This document shows positions 1 through 6,581 of a stretch of 15,487 nucleotides of DNA, one piece after another. The stretch's first letter is position 1, and the number at the start of each line of letters is the position of its first letter. The notes under the pieces were generated by a model, which saw only the letters and a list, made by a program, of their open reading frames with translations, did no database searches and was not told the DNA's origin. This DNA is from Chloroflexota bacterium (GTDB lineage: Bacteria > Chloroflexota > Ktedonobacteria > Ktedonobacterales > Ktedonobacteraceae): contig DAHVFL010000047.1 in NCBI GenBank assembly GCA_027316975.1, positions 1-15,487 of the forward strand. Reading direction: 5' to 3'. The translations under genes were made by a program, and so were the position numbers.

Positions 1-1229
1 GTCTTATTGCGACTCTTCAAATCCTCAATGGTGAAGGACGATTTCTCATAGCGAATGCGAGCGTGCTGGCGCGATACGGTCATCAGGGAGTCAACGGTGC
101 TCAGGTCGATTTCCGGGGTCACGCCGCGTTTGGGGTCTACCCGTCCCACGATGACATAATTACTTTTAATGACAAAACGGCGGGGTACGTTGCCCTCCTC
201 CGCAGGTTCAAAATACAGGTAAGCAAGCGCGCCCTCTTCTTCTGTATCGAAAGAGAGGTTCCGGGGTGGTAAACGAAGGATGGTACCTTCTCCATCGACT
301 TCGCTACCATTCTGAACCGTATCTGCATCGTCGTGCGACTCGCCAGCTTCACCTTCATTGCTTGCCACGAAGAGAGGCGATTTGCTGGCGTGAGGCAGGC
401 TCTCTAATGCTTGCAGCAGCGCAGCAGCATCCGGGAAACGCTGCGCTGGATTTTTCGCCAGAGCGCGGTCAAGTATATCTTGCAAAATCTGGGGGGTGTC
501 AAGCTTGAACTGTGACATCGGTGGCACCGGGTTTGTACGCTGCATCGCCTCGGTTTCGGCAGGAGTGCGCCCCACGAATGGCAGCCGCCCGGCAATTGTT
601 TCATAGATAAGTAGCCCAAGTTGATATACATCGCTCCACGCGCCAATCGACCCGTTCTGAAGGCTTTCGGGCGCGGAGTAACGCGGATCAAGGTATCCGA
701 CATCGCCTCCACGCTGGCTATTCGTATACCCCAACTGATTGAGCAAGAGACGCAGGCCAATATCGTCAAGTTGCGCGCGGTAATTTTCTCCTATCATATC
801 GACCGTTACCAGTTGCGAACGCATATCGATACCAACCATGCCCTGCGCCTGTAAAGCTACTAACCCTCGCGCCATCTGGCGAGCCAGATCGAGCGCGCGT
901 TCGATCTCCAGGTTTTCTGTATCCAGCACATGGCGCAGTGTCAGGCCGCGTGGTGGATCAGTCGCAATGAACACACTCGCGCCATCAACACCCCAGTCGT
1001 ATACATGAATGACATGCGGAGAGTTCACCTGGCGGCGCTGTTCAAAGACGTGCAGCAGGCGCTCGGCTGACTCTTCATCCATGGTTGGAGGCAGTTCGAC
1101 TACGTATAACCCTACCACATCGCTGCTATAGCGATTGTACGCGGTATAGATCGTCAAAAGCGGACCGGTGGAAATCACCTGTCCCACCTGGTAATATCCG
1201 CCAAACATACGAGGGCTTTGCTGTTGCAT
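1..1229 (-). CDS. Degenerate Ser/Thr kinase-fold protein with C-terminal FHA domain (3' end cut by window)
   Basis: The open frame runs from an ATG at 1229 to the left edge without a stop (409 residues seen). GGGAGG lies 6 nt before the ATG. Residues about 11-278 follow the Hanks kinase fold: YSAPES (185-190), the alpha-F Asp in SDVYQLG (199-205) and KNPAQRF (259-265) are typical. The active site is degraded: the VAIK lysine position reads Tyr42 (VGLY), the glycine loop keeps one Gly (STGPLL), and HRDxKPxN reads GIDMRSQL, keeping Asp135 but losing His, Lys and Asn. DFG reads DIG (156-158). After an acidic linker (290-330), residues about 335-409 form an FHA domain with VGR, SRQHA and EDLKSRN, a phospho-threonine reader; it is cut by the window. 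It starts 32 bp after the LCP gene, so the two are probably co-transcribed. No membrane segment is seen in this part. I infer a pseudokinase or weak kinase that scaffolds phospho-signalling. Confidence 0.85.
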   Translation of the reverse strand, partial: MQQQSPRMFGGYYQVGQVISTGPLLTIYTAYNRYSSDVVGLYVVELPPTMDEESAERLLHVFEQRRQVNSPHVIHVYDWGVDGASVFIATDPPRGLTLRHVLDTENLEIERALDLARQMARGLVALQAQGMVGIDMRSQLVTVDMIGENYRAQLDDIGLRLLLNQLGYTNSQRGGDVGYLDPRYSAPESLQNGSIGAWSDVYQLGLLIYETIAGRLPFVGRTPAETEAMQRTNPVPPMSQFKLDTPQILQDILDRALAKNPAQRFPDAAALLQALESLPHASKSPLFVASNEGEAGESHDDADTVQNGSEVDGEGTILRLPPRNLSFDTEEEGALAYLYFEPAEEGNVPRRFVIKSNYVIVGRVDPKRGVTPEIDLSTVDSLMTVSRQHARIRYEKSSFTIEDLKSRNK

Positions 1230-1261
1230 TGTCGCCTCCCTTAACACTCAGATCGTCATAT

Positions 1262-2599
1262 TCAGTTGTATAACCCCTGCTTCACGTAATTTATAATAGC
1301 TTGCCAGTCATTATTCCTGGGAGCAAGGATATATTGCCCATTTGCAGACGAATCAACCAGCACATTATTGTTGGTCAAACCCAGTTTACGTGCCCCATTC
1401 AAATCCATTTTGAGGGCGAACGACGCCAGGTCTGCAAGCGACAGGTTGGAATACAGGGTGCCTTTGAGCGCATCCAGCGCGCTATAGAGGCTAGGCCAGG
1501 TCTGCCACTTCTTCAACTGAGATAAAGCCGCCTGCATAATCAATTGCTGACGCCGCGAACGCGCAAAGTCGGAACCTTCGGCGTTATTGTCCAGCACATA
1601 GCGAGCGCGGGCATAGACGATGGCCGTTGCACCATCCATATGTTGCTCGCCCTTCGAGAAATGCACAGTGATCCAGCTTGCGTTGATACTCGGATCGTCA
1701 TTCTTCGGGTATTTCGCGGTGAAGGCATCCGGTACATTCACGTCAACGCCACCAATGCCATCGATGAACTTGCGGAAACCGGCGAAGTTAATGGTCATCC
1801 AGTAGTTGATGGTCAGCCCCGTTACCAGCGAGACCTTCTGCGTGAGGGCCGCGCCACCCGCGACAGGGTTGGCATTTCCATTCGAGGCCATGGTGTAGAT
1901 GGCATTGATCTTGGTATAGTTCCCTGAATTAGGAGGATACTGCACCCACAGGTCACGCGGCACGGAGATCAGCGTCGTGTGACGGGTGCCGGGGATAATG
2001 CTCATCACCACCAGAGAATCGGTGAGGTACGCGCCATCATGACCGGCCCCGCCATAGCCCATCAGCAGGATGTTGACGCGGTCGCTGGTATTCATGTAGC
2101 CCGCTTGAGTAGAGAGCGGGGACTGTGTCGAAATGGCTGAGCCAAAGGCCAGTACCTTTTGCCCTGTCACGATAGTCAGCGTTCCCAGTATGACCAGCAA
2201 AACCAGCGCGCTCAAACAACCTATCATGCGGACCCTGCGCCTACGCGGACGCCTGGGAGCGCTCCCCTTCGGAGTAGCATTGGTCGAACCTGGATACAAC
2301 GGAGGTTGAGCAGGATGGGACGGCGCTTTGGGAGGATAGCTATACTCTACCTCTGCACTGCTATTGATGTCGCCGGGTTGTGGTCTCGCATTCGGCGTGA
2401 CGGGAGAATATTGATACGGCTTACGGGTAGAATTCTTTATGGGGTACGGCGCGTTCGATGATACGTTCGATTGTCGCGCAGGGTCATTTGGAGAAGAATA
2501 GCGCACCGTTGATTGAGCACCGGAGGGAACGCGCCCGCATACGCCACAGAACTTCGCGCCATCGGGTATTTCCGCGCCACAATAGGTACAGATACTCAT
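1262..2599 (-). CDS. LCP (LytR-CpsA-Psr) family protein with N-terminal zinc ribbon
   Basis: A 445-residue protein with ATG at 2599, preceded by GAGGAAAT at normal spacing. It starts with a zinc ribbon (CTYC at 4-7, CGVC at 18-21), then a Pro/Ser/Asn-rich stretch (about 25-120), a basic patch (PRRPRRRRVR) and one membrane helix (about 126-148). The ribbon should be cytoplasmic and the rest outside. Residues about 173-355 are the LCP domain: TDSL (193-196), SVPRDLW (212-218), TKINAIY (229-235), YARARY (329-334) and SRRQQ. Asp194, Arg215 and the later arginines match residues that hold the polyprenyl-pyrophosphate substrate in this family. Known LCP enzymes transfer undecaprenyl-linked glycopolymers to the cell wall; the substrate here cannot be told. 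The ribbon is an unusual addition to an LCP protein. The gene leads a probable operon with the kinase-like FHA gene downstream. Confidence 0.9.
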   Translation of the reverse strand: MSICTYCGAEIPDGAKFCGVCGRVPSGAQSTVRYSSPNDPARQSNVSSNAPYPIKNSTRKPYQYSPVTPNARPQPGDINSSAEVEYSYPPKAPSHPAQPPLYPGSTNATPKGSAPRRPRRRRVRMIGCLSALVLLVILGTLTIVTGQKVLAFGSAISTQSPLSTQAGYMNTSDRVNILLMGYGGAGHDGAYLTDSLVVMSIIPGTRHTTLISVPRDLWVQYPPNSGNYTKINAIYTMASNGNANPVAGGAALTQKVSLVTGLTINYWMTINFAGFRKFIDGIGGVDVNVPDAFTAKYPKNDDPSINASWITVHFSKGEQHMDGATAIVYARARYVLDNNAEGSDFARSRRQQLIMQAALSQLKKWQTWPSLYSALDALKGTLYSNLSLADLASFALKMDLNGARKLGLTNNNVLVDSSANGQYILAPRNNDWQAIINYVKQGLYN

Positions 2600-2673
2600 A
2601 AGTTATTTCCTCACGTAGTATTATCATTTAGACGATCAACATACATCTTATAAAGAAGTTATCACGCAGGGCC

Positions 2674-2702
2674 ATTATACATCATTCTAAAACGAATTTA
2701 CA
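2674..2702 (-). promoter_or_regulatory. Putative sigma-70-type promoter of the LCP/kinase operon
   Basis: On the minus strand a perfect TATAAT (2679-2674) is preceded, 17 bp upstream, by TGTAAA (2702-2697), a weak -35. It lies about 75 bp before the LCP start codon in the 124-bp gap after the xdhC-like gene. The upstream XdhC gene is on the same strand, and I see no clear terminator between them. Confidence 0.5.
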
Positions 2703-2723
2703 GGCGCGAAAGTTGCTTTTCCA

Positions 2724-3509
2724 TCACTTCTTATTCCAGTTCAGGATTGACGCGGCATCCTTGCCATGCCGTCTGGCAACGATTTCAGCCATGATGGCAA
2801 GGGCCGTCTCTTCAGGGTTGTTCGCGCCGATGTTCAACCCGATAGGGCCGTGTATTTGCGCCAGTTGCTCAGCCGTCAACCCCTGCTTTTTCAGGCGTTC
2901 GTCGCGTTCGGCCTTTGTTTTGCGGCTGCCAATGGCGCCAACATAGCCAACGTTGCGCGCCAAAACCACTTTCAGCGTCGGCTCGTCAAACTTGGGATCA
3001 TGGGTTAAAACAGCGACCGAGGTTGATGGATTGAGGTCCATTTTCTCTACTACCTCGTCGGGCCATTCCACAATAAGTTCGTCGGCCAGGGGAAAACGCT
3101 CGCGTGTGGCAAAGGCGGCGCGGGCATCGACTATCACCACGCGGTAATTGAGCGTTTTGGCAAAGATGGTGAGGGGAATAGCAATATGCCCGGCTCCTAC
3201 GATAATGAGGGTGGGAGGTGGCGGATAGCCCTCGATGAAGACATCAAATGCCAGCGCGCCCGTCTCGCTCTCGACGGAATACGTTCGTGTGAGCGCCTGA
3301 CCCGTCCAGATGGTCTGCCGGGCATCCTCTATGACAAGCGCATCGAGCGCGGCATTACCCAGCGTGCCACGCGCACTTTTGTTCGGATACACCAGCATAT
3401 TCGCGCCTGCGTGCTCTTCATCCCCTCCTCCCCCGCCTACGACGGTTGCCAGCGCGACGCCCTTTTCCTGCTTGAGCAGTTCTTTGAGTTCTTCATAGAG
3501 TTCGTTCAT
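2724..3509 (-). CDS. XdhC/CoxI family protein with Rossmann domain (molybdo-hydroxylase maturation)
   Basis: A 261-residue protein. I place the start at the ATG at 3509, which has GGAGAAG upstream; a longer in-frame version to 3593 would only translate the repeats. Residues about 1-95 resemble an XdhC N-domain (GVALATVV at 17-24), but the cysteine-bearing GGCVE motif is replaced by a stretch around GTLGNAALD (48-56). Residues about 98-250 are the XdhC Rossmann domain: IIVGAGHIA (102-110), VVIVDAR (124-130), LTHDPKFD (168-175), GAIGSRKT (191-198), GPIGLNIGANNPEE (221-234). XdhC-type proteins bind molybdenum cofactor, help its sulfuration and insert it into xanthine dehydrogenase or CO dehydrogenase enzymes. 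It is last in the CoxD/CoxE/XdhC series, 242 bp after the short XdhC gene with a repeat array between them. Family sure, target enzyme unknown. Confidence 0.88.
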   Translation of the reverse strand: MNELYEELKELLKQEKGVALATVVGGGGGDEEHAGANMLVYPNKSARGTLGNAALDALVIEDARQTIWTGQALTRTYSVESETGALAFDVFIEGYPPPPTLIIVGAGHIAIPLTIFAKTLNYRVVIVDARAAFATRERFPLADELIVEWPDEVVEKMDLNPSTSVAVLTHDPKFDEPTLKVVLARNVGYVGAIGSRKTKAERDERLKKQGLTAEQLAQIHGPIGLNIGANNPEETALAIMAEIVARRHGKDAASILNWNKK

Positions 3510-3523
3510 AATGGCTTCTCCAC

Positions 3524-3677
3524 GCAATAATTCATATGTAGGGACGCGATTTATCGCGTCCACCTCTGCTGCCCTCTGCGCGCAATAATTCATATGTAGG
3601 GACGCGATTTATCGCGTCCACCTCTGCTGCCCTCTGCGCGTAATAATTCATATGTAGGGACGCGATTTATCGCGTCC
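3524..3677. repeat. Tandem 58-bp repeats (two full, one partial copy)
   Basis: Units at 3524-3581 and 3582-3639 are identical by eye. A third, at 3640-3677, differs at one base (C to T) and breaks off after 38 bp. Each contains the 20-bp palindrome GGACGCGATTTATCGCGTCC, preceded by GTA. The array sits between the two xdhC-like genes and runs to within 15 bp of the start codon of the second, so it is transcribed as a leader. Palindromes of this kind are common as dispersed, non-coding repeats in large bacterial genomes; whether this one is dispersed cannot be seen from one window. Confidence 0.9.
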
Positions 3678-3722
3678 GCGCTCGGACCTGCACACGCGGA
3701 CGCGATAAATCGCATCCCTACA
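3653..3722. repeat. Large inverted repeat: 28-bp arms, 14-bp loop
   Basis: The third repeat unit (left arm 3653-3680) is followed by an inverted copy (right arm 3695-3722). The arms pair at 27 of 28 positions; the exception would be a G-T/A-C type mismatch in the GGGACGCG / CGCATCCC part. In RNA it would form a very stable hairpin between the short and long xdhC genes. No T-run follows it in the direction of transcription (minus), so it is not a classic intrinsic terminator. It could reduce read-through or protect the upstream mRNA end. Confidence 0.85.
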
Positions 3723-3751
3723 ATTGATGGGTAAATTGCGGTCTTGAATTG

Positions 3752-4069
3752 TCACCAATCCAGCCTCTGCACAAACACGCGGATGGTGCCACCGCAGGCA
3801 AGGCCGATCTTTTCGAAGTTCTCTTCTTCGCTGATGCCAAATTCGAGCATTTCGGGTTTGCCTGTCTTAATGACTTGCATGGCGGAATGCACGACTGCCG
3901 GTTCAACACAACCGCCACTGACGGAGCCGGATAGCTCGCCACTTTCACTGACGGCCAGCTTTGCGCCTGGGCCACGCGGCGCGGAACCGGCCATGCTAAC
4001 CACTGTAGCAATAGCGACCTTCTCGCCACGTTCGCGCCATCGCTCTACATCGGGTAGAATGTCACGCAT
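3752..4069 (-). CDS. Short XdhC/CoxI N-terminal-domain protein
   Basis: A 105-residue single-domain protein. The ATG at 4069 has a perfect AAGGAGG 6 nt upstream, which also overlaps the stop of the VWA gene (TAAGGAGG), so translation is probably coupled; a start at 4102 would lack this signal. It carries the conserved XdhC N-domain features: VAIATVV (18-24), GSAPRGPGAKL (28-38), SVSGGCVEPAV (49-59) with Cys54, and LACGG (90-94) with Cys92. These cysteines are the family's sulfur/cofactor-handling positions. It has no Rossmann half; that is supplied by the next gene, which in turn lacks the cysteines. It probably acts with that protein on a molybdenum hydroxylase in the cytoplasm. It is shorter than fused XdhC proteins (about 300-350 residues), but this short form is also known on its own. 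Confidence 0.88.
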   Translation of the reverse strand: MRDILPDVERWRERGEKVAIATVVSMAGSAPRGPGAKLAVSESGELSGSVSGGCVEPAVVHSAMQVIKTGKPEMLEFGISEEENFEKIGLACGGTIRVFVQRLDW

Positions 4070-4080
4070 GAGTTGCCTCC

Positions 4081-5439
4081 TTATGTTGTACCTTTGCTCC
4101 ACGCAGCTACCGCTTTGCGACGGGCGGCAGTGCTGCGCGAAGGCCGGCTATCGTCTATGGTTCCCAGCAGATTACCCAGGTGAATCAGGCTATCCAGGTT
4201 ATGCGCGGGCAAGAAATTATCGATATAGGGCAGGGCTGTTTTCATGCCAATGGTTAGTGGACGATACTCCGGCGAACCCAGAAGCGGGTTTAGCCAGATC
4301 AGGCGATGGCAACTGTGCTGCAAACGATCCATTTCGACTTCCAACACGCTGGCCTCACCGCGATCCCAGCCATCGCTAATAACCAGCACGACCGCGCCCC
4401 GGCCCAGCACGCGCCTGGCCCATTTCTGGTTAAAGAAGTGCAGCGCATCGCCTATGCGCGTTCCACCCGACCAGTCTTGCACGTTTTTGGAGACATCGCG
4501 CACAGCATCATCGACATCGCGTTTCTTCAACTGGCGCGTGATGCGCGTCAGTCGCGTGCCGAAAACGAAGGCTTCCACGTTCAATAAGCCATTGGAGATG
4601 GTATGGATGAAATGGAGGAGCAGCCGCGAATACAGGCTCATGGAGCCGCTGATGTCGCAGATGATGACGAGCGGGCGCGGCTTATGCTTCGTCTTGCGCC
4701 ATGTCAACTCGAGCAGTTCCGCGCCATATTTCAGGTTGCGGCGCACGATGCGGCGCATGTCGGGATAGGTTCCGCGACGAGAAGGCCTTTTGCGGCGCGT
4801 GGGGCGCATCCCCAGGTGCCAGCGCATCTCAGCCATGAGCCGTTTCGCTTCCTGCACTTCGTCCCAGGTGAATGACTCGAAATCCTTCTTGCGCAAAGCT
4901 TCGAGCGCGCTGTAGGCCAGTCCCTGCGGCGTCGCGGTATCGTCATCATCGGGATCGTTGAACTTTTCGTCGGCGCGCCGCCTGCGTTCGCTCTCGCGCA
5001 TCTCGGGACGCAAATCTTTGCGCTGCTCCTGCGGCGTATTGAGATGTTCCGCCAGGCGTTTGCGCTCCGATGGTGGCAGGCGCATGTGCTTATCGTCGCG
5101 TTTGGCCGCGCCCGGCGTCTCGGCCTTTTTCTTATTCTGCGCATCGCGGATGTACCAGTAGTACATGTACATCTGGTCGAAGACCGCTTCCTGCTCGTGT
5201 TTTGCCAGCAGGGAGCATTTGAGCGTATGGTAGAAATCCTCTTTGTTGGTTACGTCAACATAATTGAGGGTTTCGGCCAGGTCGAGCATCTTGCGCGGCC
5301 CCACGTCGATGCCAACCTCCCACAGGATACGCCCGAATTCCGTGAGGCGGTAGAGCAGGCGCTCGCCACGCTCGATCTCGATTGGCGTGAGCGGTTCAAG
5401 CGCGCGGTAATGGTGGTTGTCCTGTGGCTGCGTACTCAT
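4081..5439 (-). CDS. CoxE-like VWA domain protein
   Basis: A 452-residue soluble protein. The start ATG (5439) overlaps the stop of the ATPase gene by one base (TGATG), so the two are coupled. The N-terminal half is helical and charged, with a basic/acidic region (about 100-170) and an arginine-rich stretch (211-235). The C-terminal half (about 256-425) is a von Willebrand A domain with an intact MIDAS metal site: DISGSMS (262-268), the Thr in SGGTRIG (324-330) and ISDGWD (354-359). Length and layout fit the CoxE family, which works with the MoxR-type CoxD ATPase. In Oligotropha CO dehydrogenase, CoxD and CoxE are needed to build the Cu-S-Mo active site. Here they sit upstream of two XdhC-type genes, which supports a role in maturing a molybdenum enzyme; that enzyme is not in the window. 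Confidence 0.9.
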   Translation of the reverse strand: MSTQPQDNHHYRALEPLTPIEIERGERLLYRLTEFGRILWEVGIDVGPRKMLDLAETLNYVDVTNKEDFYHTLKCSLLAKHEQEAVFDQMYMYYWYIRDAQNKKKAETPGAAKRDDKHMRLPPSERKRLAEHLNTPQEQRKDLRPEMRESERRRRADEKFNDPDDDDTATPQGLAYSALEALRKKDFESFTWDEVQEAKRLMAEMRWHLGMRPTRRKRPSRRGTYPDMRRIVRRNLKYGAELLELTWRKTKHKPRPLVIICDISGSMSLYSRLLLHFIHTISNGLLNVEAFVFGTRLTRITRQLKKRDVDDAVRDVSKNVQDWSGGTRIGDALHFFNQKWARRVLGRGAVVLVISDGWDRGEASVLEVEMDRLQHSCHRLIWLNPLLGSPEYRPLTIGMKTALPYIDNFLPAHNLDSLIHLGNLLGTIDDSRPSRSTAARRKAVAAWSKGTT

Positions 5440-6341
5440 CAGGAAACTCCCGTGGCCTTCTTCAACATGCGCGTAAATTCGCTGCCGCCTACTTTGAGTA
5501 CGTCATCCTGGTATTTGAGCAGCGCGCCCAGCGTGTCGCGCACAGGTTCCTCGACCAGTTCCATCTGGTTAAGCGCGAGCAGCGAACTGATCCAGTCGAG
5601 CGTTTCCGCGATGCCGGGAACTTTGAAGAGGTCGGCGCTGCGCAGCTCGCGCACAAAAGCGCACACCTGCCGCGCCAGGCGTTCTGGCACACCGGGCATA
5701 CGCGCCAGCACAATCTGGTACTCCTTCTCGAGTGTGGGGAAGTCGATCCAGTAGTACAGGCAGCGCCGCCGCAGCGCGTCATGAATTTCGCGCGTGCGGT
5801 TAGAGGTGATAATCACGATGGGCGTCTGCACGGCTGAAATGGTGCCAATTTCGGGAATAGTGATCTGGAAATCGGACAACAGTTCGAGCAGGTACGCCTC
5901 AAACTCTTCGTCGCTGCGATCAAGCTCATCGATCAGCAGCACGGGTGCCTGAGTATTGGCCGGGTCAATGGCCTGCAACAGCGGACGCTGAATGAGGAAG
6001 TCGGGACCGAAAATCTCCTTGAGTTCTTCCTGGCGACCGGCACCGCCCGTTTCCATCAAGCGAATATGCAGCATCTGGCGCGTGTAGTTCCATTCGTACA
6101 CGGCAGTGCTGACATCGATGCCTTCATAGCACTGCAATCGGATCAAGCGCGTGTTGAGGATAGCAGCCAGCACCTTCGCGATTTCGGTCTTGCCAACGCC
6201 CGGCTCGCCTTCCAGCAAAAGCGGTTTGCGTCTCTTGAGCGCCAGGTACACCGTCGTTGCCAGACTGCGGTCGGCTATATAGTTCTGGGCAAACATCGCC
6301 CGTTGCACGTCTTCAATCGTATTCAAGGAATCCTGGTCCAA
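5439..6341 (-). CDS. MoxR/CoxD-like AAA+ ATPase
   Basis: A 300-residue protein in my reading. I choose the TTG at 6341, since GGAGG lies 6 nt upstream and the next residues (DQDSLNTIEDVQ) match the usual start of the family. A longer version from another TTG at 6380 lacks such a site. Motifs: Walker A GEPGVGKT (45-52), Walker B LLIDELD (135-141), sensor 1 IITSNRTREI, and the arginine-rich DALRRRC before YYWIDFP. MoxR ATPases remodel partner proteins together with VWA proteins. The VWA partner follows with a one-base overlap, and two XdhC-like genes follow that, which points to the CoxD subgroup. It is the first gene of the operon and is divergent from the aldehyde dehydrogenase gene. Confidence 0.92.
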   Translation of the reverse strand: MDQDSLNTIEDVQRAMFAQNYIADRSLATTVYLALKRRKPLLLEGEPGVGKTEIAKVLAAILNTRLIRLQCYEGIDVSTAVYEWNYTRQMLHIRLMETGGAGRQEELKEIFGPDFLIQRPLLQAIDPANTQAPVLLIDELDRSDEEFEAYLLELLSDFQITIPEIGTISAVQTPIVIITSNRTREIHDALRRRCLYYWIDFPTLEKEYQIVLARMPGVPERLARQVCAFVRELRSADLFKVPGIAETLDWISSLLALNQMELVEEPVRDTLGALLKYQDDVLKVGGSEFTRMLKKATGVS

Positions 6342-6396
6342 CGAGGGCCTCCAATACAAAACTAGCGCCTTGCAGCACAAAAGTAAGGATATATAT

Positions 6397-6426
6397 ATTC
6401 TATGCTATAGGTAATGAAGTTAGCAA
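6397..6426 (-). promoter_or_regulatory. Putative promoter of the CoxD/CoxE/XdhC operon
   Basis: On the minus strand TTGCTA (6426-6421) and TAGAAT (6402-6397) are 18 bp apart, matching sigma-70 boxes at 4/6 and 5/6. They lie in the 240-bp gap between the divergent ATPase and aldehyde dehydrogenase genes, about 55 bp before the TTG start. The stretch just downstream is AT-rich (TATATATAT). Confidence 0.5.
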
Positions 6427-6513
6427 CCTACTTTTGCGCTCTATTCTGCCTTCGTTGGTTGGTTCTTTGAAACGCGAAGCGGAGAGGATAAGGCAAACTG
6501 GTCAAGTACGTTG

Positions 6514-6519
6514 TATAAT
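6514..6519 (+). promoter_or_regulatory. Putative -10 box of the aldehyde dehydrogenase/MgtC transcript
   Basis: A perfect TATAAT in the context TTGTATAATA, about 60 bp before the start codon at 6582. No good -35 box is found 16-18 bp upstream (AGGCAA at best). The start codon has its own AGGAGA at 6568-6573. Confidence 0.4.
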
Positions 6520-6581
6520 AGGCGTTACAAACCGCGCTTTTATCATTTTCACTTCCATCACAAATACAGGAGATATGCGAC

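Noticed and set aside
404..769. Minus-strand open frame in the left region
   Set aside because: It is in a different frame from the continuous kinase-FHA frame (1-1229), which has clear domain motifs along its whole length.
2724..3593. Longer form of the xdhC-like gene starting at 3593
   Set aside because: The extra 28 residues are translated from the 58-bp repeats. The internal ATG at 3509 has a GGAG site and matches the family start.
3524..3722. CRISPR array
   Set aside because: The units are contiguous tandem copies without unique spacers, one is inverted, and no cas gene is near.
5439..6380. CoxD-like ATPase start at 6380
   Set aside because: This is also a TTG but has no Shine-Dalgarno site. 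The TTG at 6341 has GGAGG at ideal spacing, and the family usually begins near there.
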